NCBI GenBank assembly: GCA_036897485.1 | Contig: JAYMTF010000783.1 | Span: 1 to 30,287 of the forward strand | Direction: 5' to 3' | Origin: Pelargonium nanum | Taxonomy: Eukaryota; Streptophyta; Magnoliopsida; Geraniales; Geraniaceae | DNA: 30,287 nt | Part shown: positions 23,046 to 30,287 of the stretch, piece after piece | How positions within the stretch are numbered: the stretch's first letter is position 1 | How the letters are laid out: each line of letters opens with the position of its first letter | Made by a program: the position numbers and the translations under genes | Notes under the pieces: model-generated | What the model saw: only the letters and a program-made list of their open reading frames with translations | What the model was told of the DNA's origin: nothing | Database searches by the model: none

Positions 23046-23053
23046 TATAAAAA
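23046..23053 (+). promoter_or_regulatory. Candidate TATA box of RBL1
   Basis: TATAAAAA lies about 180 bases before the RBL1 ATG, followed at about the right distance by a CT-rich TTCTCTCTCTCATTTCC stretch where transcription could begin. Confidence 0.55.
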
Positions 23054-23118
23054 CCAAAACCCCTTCTTGTTCTCTCTCTCATTTCCAGTGATTTCGAGCT
23101 TTCTTGTTGATTAATTTA

Positions 23119-23166
23119 ATGGGTTCCATGTCAATGTCTTGGGACTAATCGATGCCAATGTGGTGA
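23119..23166 (+). promoter_or_regulatory. Two short upstream ORFs in the RBL1 leader
   Basis: If transcription starts near 23075, the leader contains a 9-codon ORF (23119-23148, encoding MGSMSMSWD) and a 4-codon ORF (23152-23166, MPMW), both ended before the main ATG at 23227. Such ORFs often lower translation of the main frame. Confidence 0.5.
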
Positions 23167-23226
23167 TTCTCAGACAAGACAAGACTTGATTTTTACAGTT
23201 GTTTTGTTTTTTATTGAACGGCCGTG

Positions 23227-26200
23227 ATGGGCAGAGACTCGTCGGAGCACGTGGAGATCAAAGTGGATCCACGGCACGGTGACAACACGGTCCTTCCGGC
23301 GACCGGAGCCGGATCGTCTACCACTCCGGCGAGAGTGCCGACGCGGGACTGGGACGTGTTTTCAGATTACAGGCCGTTCAGGAGGTGGGTTTCGTGGCTG
23401 GTTCCTGTGTTCGTAGCGATTAACGTTGTGATCTTCGTAATCACCATGTACGTCAACAATTGCCCCAAAAACGGCGTCTCTTGCATTCCCAAGTTTTTCG
23501 GCAGATTCTCATTTCAACCATTCAAAGAAAATCCACTTCTCGGACCTTCTGCAAATACGTAAGTCGATTTCGATCTCAGAGAAAGTTGATTTATTTGTTT
23601 GTGATTGTGTAATTGAAATTGCTTTGAGAGCATTTTATTTGGGTGGATTTATTTAGTTGGGAAAGTTGATTTTTGTGTGTAGTAGACACTGGTTGTGTAA
23701 TTGAATTTTTAGAATTCAGTTAATTTGTAGTTTGATAGTTGATAATGTAGTTGAATTTTCAGTATATGCAATGAAAAGAAAGGGTGATTTTTGTTCGGAA
23801 TTTCTTGTATAATTTTGTGTTGCATTTGTGTGCTTTTTAGTATTGGGGTTAATGAATTGTAGTGTTTTTCTTGGTTATTCAGATTGGAGAAGATGGGTGC
23901 TCTTGAATCATCTAAAATAGTGCACGATCACCAGGCATGGCGCCTTTTCAGTTGTATGTGGTTACATGCTGGAGTTTTCCATATACTTGCCAATATGTTG
24001 AGTCTCATATTCATCGGAATCCGGCTTGAGCAAGAATTTGGTTTCGGTATGCTTCTGTGTTCTCTGTTTCACCTTCATAGTTATTTTGTCAGTTGTCTAT
24101 TTAATATCACTAGTTCTCAAAGTGCGATAACTTCCTGTATACTATGAAATGACTGCGTCTTGGTTACAACTTGCAAAAAGAGGACGGTGTTTGTGTTTGA
24201 AGTGGGTTTAATGTTGACGGTCTAATCTTCAACATTTCTTCTGTTTTGAATTATAGCTTTTAGGTTTGAATTACTATAATTTTTCACTTGCTGAAACTTG
24301 AAACGTATAGTTATGTGCTCTTTTGGGTCTGTGAAGTATCTCAGGGCATGCTAAATTGTTCCATGGAAATCAAATATAGTTGAACACTGCTTAATGTTGT
24401 TTTCCTCTGAATCGAGCCAAAAAGTTTTGAAAGTTACATAGATATGCAATACATGTGGTCATCAATAAATTTTAATCTCGACAATGGAAATGATTGAGTT
24501 GCAAAATTAGAGAGTAACCCATTAATCTGAAATCATGTTGTAGTTGTTGGAAAGGGTTGAAGTTTATTTTGAAACCTAAACGAACTGGCGTAGGCTCTTT
24601 TTAGTTATCTGGATATTCACTTCATGTTGCATGCTGGAATTTCTTGACATTGCTAGGATGATTCTCAATCCTTCAGATGTCTAATACGTATCATATGACT
24701 AATGTGATTGTAAATCTTGAGAGGTTTTGTAGGATAGAAGATTGAAGTTGAAGACAGCATATTGGTAATACAAAACAAAATGCACTCCCGTGATAGGATT
24801 TGAGAGGACATAGTCCAATTCAATCGTTTAGCCTCTCATTTTGTTTTGCAGTCTAGTAGCAGATGCTGCTCAGAACATGGGATAGCATTATGCTGTAGAC
24901 ATAAGTTGTTGCCTTGGTAGTAATGTTCCACAACTTTCGTATCTATTACTCATCTCGTCCCAAAATGAGTGTCCACTTTCCCATTTTTGTAGAAGTTAAA
25001 GGATAAGTTAGTTAAAGGTTGATTTTCTCCGTATATAGATGTGCTATTGTTGTTACGAACTCAAGGGTTTTCTATTTAACTTATTTTAGCGATAGTAACA
25101 AACTAACAATAAAGAAACCTAATTTCAAAATATTGATTAGGAAAAGATATAGCTCTTTTGTGAAACTGTTTTTAATTTATGTGTGTTACTTTCTGTGTTG
25201 AAGCTCTAATGTTAATCTGTTGTTATTCTCTAGTTCGAATTGGGTTGCTTTATTTTGTGTCTGGCTTTGGTGGGAGTTTGTTGTCGGCTCTTTTCATTCA
25301 AGATACTATTTCCGTTGGTGCTTCCGGCGCACTTTTTGGTTTGTTAGGAGGCATGCTCTCTGAGCTCATCACAAATTGGACAATATATGCAAATAAGGTA
25401 AGTAAAAATTGCATCAAATTAAAAACACCTTCTTTGAACCTGCTTATTCTTTTGTTTCTGTGGCACATTACCTCAATCTTCTTACAAATTGGGATTTTCT
25501 TTGGTGCAGTTAGCGGCATTGTTGACTCTTATTTTCATCATTACCTTGAATTTGGGAATGGGAATCCTTCCCCACGTGGACAACTATGCCCACTTTGGAG
25601 GATTTCTGTCGGGTTTCTTTCTTGGATTTGTGTTTTTAATCCGACCCCAATTTCAATGGATCAGCCAAACTAACGCTCCTCCTGGATATCTTAGAAGACC
25701 ACGGACACCTAAATACAAGACATATCAGTGTGTATTGTGGATCATCTCCCTTGTACTGTTAATTGTTGGGTAAGTCCTGGAATCCTCATTTCACTTGCTG
25801 GATTTAAATGACTATAACACATGATTATAAGAAGCTTCTTGCTAAGATGTAGCCATATCGGATGTTGTTTTTATGTAGATTCTCAAATTCCTTTTAGAGC
25901 ACTGGCATCCTTATGTTTTGATAGTCTCTGAACAGTTGTATGCAATTTTCACAGATTCTCTACTGGCTTGGTTTTGCTCCTCCGAGGGTTTAATGCCAAC
26001 AATCACTGTTCTTGGTGCCATTACTTGAGCTGTGTCCCTAACTCAATGTGGAGTTGCAAGTCTCCGGCAGTTTATTGTGAGGTCAGTGGTTCTGCAAACT
26101 TTTTTGTTGTTGTTGAAAGTCTTGCTTTTGTTCGGGTAGAACAACCCTTGAGTTTACCTGGTTTGCATCGTTTGTGTCTATTGTTTCAAAACATCAAATA

Positions 26201-26399
26201 CGAGAAGGGATTGCCAATGTGTTTGTTTTGTACCACTTTATCAATATCTTGTACCACTAACGGATGCTATTTGCAGTCCAATCAATTCGGGAGTCAAGTG
26301 AACTTGACGTGCATAAACGGCGGGAGAAGCAAGATTTATCCTTTATCCGACACAAAAACTTACTCGCTAGAGCAGCTATGTTCTCAGCTATGTAGTTGA
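23227..26399 (+). CDS. RBL1: Rhomboid-like intramembrane serine protease, RBL1 type
   Basis: Six exons: 23227-23558, 23883-24046, 25234-25397, 25510-25769, 25955-26081 and 26277-26399, 1170 nt in total (389 aa), all GT-AG and in phase. A hydrophilic N-terminus of about 55 residues precedes the first membrane segment ([20 protein letters not shown]). Catalytic features are present: H139, H144 and N148 in [12 protein letters not shown], nucleophile S196 in GASG, and the partner H248 in AHFGG. The protein is therefore expected to be active, cutting substrates within the membrane. A seventh segment (about 292-316) is followed by a tail with eight cysteines (325, 328, 333, 341, 348, 361, 384, 388). 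Length and layout match Arabidopsis RBL1; RBL1/RBL2 relatives lie in the Golgi and endomembranes. Substrates are unknown. The first ATG after the leader was chosen; GTG just before it is not a start in plants. Confidence 0.92.
24949..25165. mobile_element. Decayed Stowaway-like MITE in RBL1 intron 2
   Basis: The left end CTCATCTCGTCCCAAAATGAG follows TA and matches the Stowaway terminus with a few changes. The interior 'aagttagttaaag' and 'cctaatttcaaaatattga' blocks correspond to blocks of the element at 15086. The right terminal repeat is eroded, so the end is approximate. Confidence 0.5.
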
Positions 26400-26830
26400 T
26401 GCTCGAAACTGATACACAGATAGAGGAAGTAGATTCAAACATTTTCATTTTCATTGGTAGAGAGCATTCTTCTGAAACATTTTAGCAATAATAATCAATT
26501 ACTTATTCTTCAACTCTCCAAGTCATTTCTCTTTCAATAATTCCAAATTTTCTCAGTGTCCAGATTTGCATGGGCTAGGCTTCAATGGCTGGCCCAAAAA
26601 ATAGATAATTATGGGAAAATGCAGGTGCTGGTATGATGTTGGTCATGGATGATCAAGATTCTTAAAGAAACAGGACTTGAATGGCACTCATGTGTGGTAG
26701 GTCACTACTATTATGTTCTAATTAAGCACTTTTGGGACCATTTTTGATACTATCATGAGATTAGTTGGTGGTTGTTTTTGCCCTACCATTGACATAACCA
26801 TATTATACGAGAAGAAGATAGTCTCTCAAG

Positions 26831-27167
26831 TAGAGTTGCATTTCTTACGTGTGTGTATCACATTTGTGTCTTGCTTAACATTGACCGCGTGCTATACGAT
26901 CTAACACGAACACGTGTTTAGTAATGTAACTCAACAGATATGAACGCAACTCGACGCATTTTGTGTGGTATAGCCAACATGGTTAACACACACTATCTAA
27001 TATGTTTAGCACAACACGGCATGAGCTAATACGTTTGACGCTTTATTAAGATTAACATGTCTGTTTTAGATGTCTTAACACGAACATGACACGATTACAA
27101 AATGAGTGTGTTCAAGCAAGCTAATTTTGCTTCGTGTTTCATGTTATGACACGAAATGTCGGATCTA
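26831..27167. mobile_element. hAT-type MITE, copy D
   Basis: It begins TAGAGTTGCATTTCTTACGTG and ends with a diverged inverted counterpart (cacgaaatgtcggatcta, read on plus). The interior is rich in 'aacacgaacatgacacg' words shared with copies A and C. A clean 8-base duplication is not visible, so this is an older copy or its edges are slightly off. Confidence 0.5.
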
Positions 27168-29850
27168 CCTCTGATCATTACACAAACTGTTGGGTGTTAG
27201 CACAAAATGATGATTTTTGAATTAGGTAAATGATTAGGTTAAGAGAATGGGAAACCAATAAAACAAAAACAAATAATTGCATTATTACTTGTGTCTGTAT
27301 GTGTATGTTTTCACAGGAACACCTCATCATCTGAGATCTGCTGACAACCTTGTTCCCTTTGTTTTAGTCAAACTGGCCTATGTTCTCAGTCAACAACTGT
27401 TCATAAATATTCACATGTCTCTCTCTCTCTATCCATCTCTCCAAATATTCCACAAAATCAATCACTCAAAACTCTTTCTCTCTCAGGTAAGAGAGCTTTT
27501 GCAGCTTTGCAGACCTGCATGCATTGCAGCTCAATGCTCTCCCAATAAATAACAGTCTTTATGAATCTCCTGCTCAATAAATTGGCCATCCATTGGTCAA
27601 GAAAATTGAACCATATATGCCCAGACTTTTCTTATTAATGTTATTCAAAGATGGCATTTATGTAAGGTGGCCATAGGGCCCTGAATTTGACAAAACCAGA
27701 TCATAAATTTTTCAAGGGTTGGTTTTGATACTTGAAGAAGATCACATGGAAGGAAGGAATGAAGGATTTTATCTAAAGATAAGGATGAGAATTGATTGGA
27801 TTGTACTCTTTATTTCCCTCTTATTTTGCTTTTATGGCTGAGAATTTGGATCATAATTGCAGTGTGTTGCTAATACGATACAAATTTTAGCGGGTTTTAG
27901 TTAATATGATTGTTAATATGAACCTACTTAATAAAAAATAGAATTGGATTGTGTAATTTTGAACCTAATTATTTAAACATGTCAGCAGTGTTAAACTACT
28001 TATAAATACTAAACTCTTATCCTAAGCACGAATGGGCGCCACTCCTCGTATGCTTACAATTTATTATTTGAAATAGAGAAGAAATTGGCGTATGTGTTTC
28101 AAGTACTTGTGTATTTGGAACACATGCAGACACTTGTCGTAGATAGCAACACCATTATTAAGGTAGTCACACACAAACGTAGGTGGGTCAAAAATGACAC
28201 AACGTTGAAGAAAAAAGAAGTAATATCTAGTGAGCCAACGACACTCATCAGTCCACTTGCATACATGTGTCGGTTCTGAGGTGACAAATTAAATTTTAAA
28301 TTGATAAAGAGTAATACCAATCTGATTCGAAAGGGGTCGAGTCACATCAATTTTTTTTTGGAAGGACTAAAGTTCATATTATTATTTTTGACCGAACTAA
28401 AATTCATATTTTTAGTTTTAAATATGTGAATTCGGAGACCCAATCCGTACTTTTGTAAAAGAAATGATTAGATCAATTTTAAATCGAATCGAATTTTAAA
28501 CGGATAGAATTTGTTCTAGATTAGCATGCATATTTTCAATCTGGAAGCCACCGGATCCAGAGCAAGCAACAGCAATTAACCATTTTGGAAAAGAGAATAA
28601 ATGAATGAGTAGCGCTTTGTAATTGTTGGGACCAGAAGAAAAAAAAGTCCAAATTGTACCATTACTTAGATATCGTGTGGGTTAGGGGGATTGTAGTTGT
28701 CACCAATTTAAAGAAATTCAAAGTCATCATCTGCCAAGAAGTGGAAACATAATCAAACTATCAAAACCAGCAAACATTGAGACTTTGGTACCCACTCGAT
28801 GCCTAAAATATATCTCACCCCACATGTATATGTATTGCGAACTGCGGGTTGAAACGGGTTGGAAATCAACACACGTGTTTCTTATCCGACTACAATTTAT
28901 AAATTTTAATGTTTCTCGCTACTTACTAAGACATGTTGGAGCTGATAAAAAATTACAAAAATAGAACATATGTGTTTTTTGTACCATATTTGTAAAATCA
29001 TTGTTGAATTGAAACCTATTATTGTGATTGCCTAGGGGCTCCAATCCAACCCAAGTCACCAATTTGGCGTTAATGCATTATCCAAACTTCATTTATTGTG
29101 ATAAATGGGTAACAAATCATCTATCTACCTACAATTAATACTAATTTCTAGGCCTATATATCAATCTATTATTTTAATATGTGGAGAGTCAGGAATATAA
29201 TTTGACTCTTGTAGACCAAATAATTAACCACTAGAACAAGAACTTCAATATTCAAAAACTATAGTCTTTGTCTATTTTAATTACTGCCAAACAGAACATA
29301 CCAAAAATATTATGGGTATTATTAGACTGTATTTAGGCCTCAACTCTATAAAAACACCAAAAACTAAAGGACAGAGTTTATTGTACTGTAAAGAGAAAAA
29401 AAGCAAGTAAAATAGAGGTGTACATTAGTCAAAGATTCTACTAAGTTTAGGTCAACTATGCACTAATATATAAAAACAATGAAGAGGATCTAATTGGTTT
29501 TGAGACCAAGAAGTGTAAGAACTTGTTTGGTAACTTCTATAGACTATCGATGATTGTATTAATGTTTGGTTACTTACTTCATTGCACGTATGCAACGGAT
29601 CAACCTCTTTGTTATAGGTAAGTCCGAGTTAGACTTTTGAGCGGTGTAAATTTTAACTTTTAATCGGTGTTTGAGACTCTTTGTTCTCTTAATTGTGGAC
29701 CATTGTAAAACAAAATAAAAAAATTAAAAGAATGATGAGGGTCACATGGTAAGCACAAGAAGAAGAAGAAGATAAAGCATGGTCCATCTATGAGATAGGC
29801 AGGCAAGACTCAAGAGTGTTTGTAAATGTAATGATGTGATTTAAAGGTCG
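27168..29850. other. Gene-free right flank
   Basis: I see no family-like reading frame, exon structure or tRNA. A CT run lies at about 27418-27430 and an imperfect 51-base inverted repeat at 27491-27541. The rest is AT-rich and unremarkable. Confidence 0.55.
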
Positions 29851-29882
29851 GGTGGGTCTGGGTCTGGGTCTGGGTCAGGGTC
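29851..29882. repeat. GGGTCT hexamer microsatellite
   Basis: About four to five near-perfect copies of gggtct/gggtca run in tandem. Confidence 0.85.
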
Positions 29883-29931
29883 AGTATCCGGATCCAGTCC
29901 ATTAAGATCTCACCTGGGCCTAACTTTAGAT

Positions 29932-30082
29932 ACGTGGACCCACCAACAATATATCGTACACGTGGAGCACCAGCACATGGGTTGAGTCTGAGAGGTGACG
30001 ACGTCACATGACATCGTCTCTTCCAGCTCATGCCCACTTTCCCAATTTCATGATACAATAAATTAAAAAATAACGTCACGTT
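29932..30082. promoter_or_regulatory. Cluster of ACGT-core bZIP-type motifs near the right edge
   Basis: Four ACGT-containing sites lie within 150 bases: TACGTGG at 29931-29937, the ABRE/G-box CACGTGG at 29959-29965, GTGACGACGTCAC at 29995-30007 and the odd palindrome AACGTCACGTT at 30072-30082. Such clusters are typical of bZIP-responsive promoters. The gene served would lie beyond the window or be one I failed to recognise. Confidence 0.4.
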
Positions 30083-30287
30083 AAAATTTGCCTACTCCCG
30101 CTTTAAAGAATTTGCGAATGCGGATCGTTCTGTTCGTTGATTCCAAATTTTAATGAAGTGTCATAATTTTATTGGTGATTTTGTTTAGAGTTTAGCATGT
30201 TTGAATTTGAACTGAAAAAATGAAACTAAATAGTTTGAATGAATTTAGGATGTTAGAATTAGTCATTTAATATGTTCTTGATCTGAA

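Noticed and set aside
26640..26665. 'GGATGATCAAGATTCTTAAAG', loosely like the miR172 passenger strand
   Set aside because: The match is partial and I see no complementary miR172-like arm nearby, so a MIR172 gene is not supported.
29810..30079. 89-residue minus-strand frame ending in TQTQTQ repeats
   Set aside because: The repeat comes from the GGGTCT microsatellite and the rest has no family resemblance.
1..30287. CRISPR array, operon, prophage or other bacterial-type system
   Set aside because: Repeats present are MITE pairs, microsatellites or an in-frame coding repeat; gene structure is plant with spliceosomal introns throughout.

Overview
This is nuclear DNA from a flowering plant, very probably a eudicot. 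It is AT-rich, its genes carry many GT-AG introns, short non-autonomous transposons sit between and inside genes, and all five proteins belong to plant families. I see no bacterial, viral or organellar features. The species cannot be named from the sequence alone.

Layout. Positions 1-3061 are gene-free and hold a hAT-type MITE and a decayed Stowaway-like MITE. Positions 3062-7582 (minus) encode a 453-residue oxysterol-binding-protein-related protein of the short ORP3 type in ten coding exons. After a 1.8 kb promoter region, 9389-12628 (plus) encodes a 126-residue Rab5-interacting / EMC6-fold membrane protein in four exons. A 1.6 kb spacer holds a MITE, a SINE-like sequence and a tandem G-box. 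Positions 14218-16645 (plus) encode a 302-residue plastid PGRL2-type protein in seven exons, with a nearly intact Stowaway MITE in its third intron. Positions 17358-20690 (minus) are one uninterrupted 1110-residue reading frame for a type II Golgi GT47 (exostosin-like) glycosyltransferase whose stem is built from about 14 copies of a 24-32 residue charged repeat. A 2.5 kb spacer with an RNase H retroelement remnant follows. Positions 23227-26399 (plus) encode a 389-residue rhomboid protease like RBL1 in six exons. The last 3.9 kb have no recognisable gene, but contain a MITE and, near the right edge, a cluster of ACGT-core motifs.

I reconstructed all exon chains by hand from splice dinucleotides, codon phase and protein-family continuity. 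Each chain is in frame from ATG to stop: 1362, 381, 909, 3333 and 1170 nt including the stop. UTR ends are not determined.

The genes do not form an operon or an obvious pathway. Three act in the endomembrane system (a sterol/lipid-transfer protein, an ER membrane-insertion-type protein and a Golgi glycosyltransferase), one is a Golgi/endomembrane protease, and one belongs to photosynthetic cyclic electron flow. From memory, the order Rab5-interacting protein, exostosin, RBL1 resembles Arabidopsis At2g29020-At2g29050, which suggests conserved microsynteny. I did not find a convincing new biological system. The most unusual items are the repeat-expanded GT47 stem and its start region, where a short upstream ORF overlaps the first ATG.
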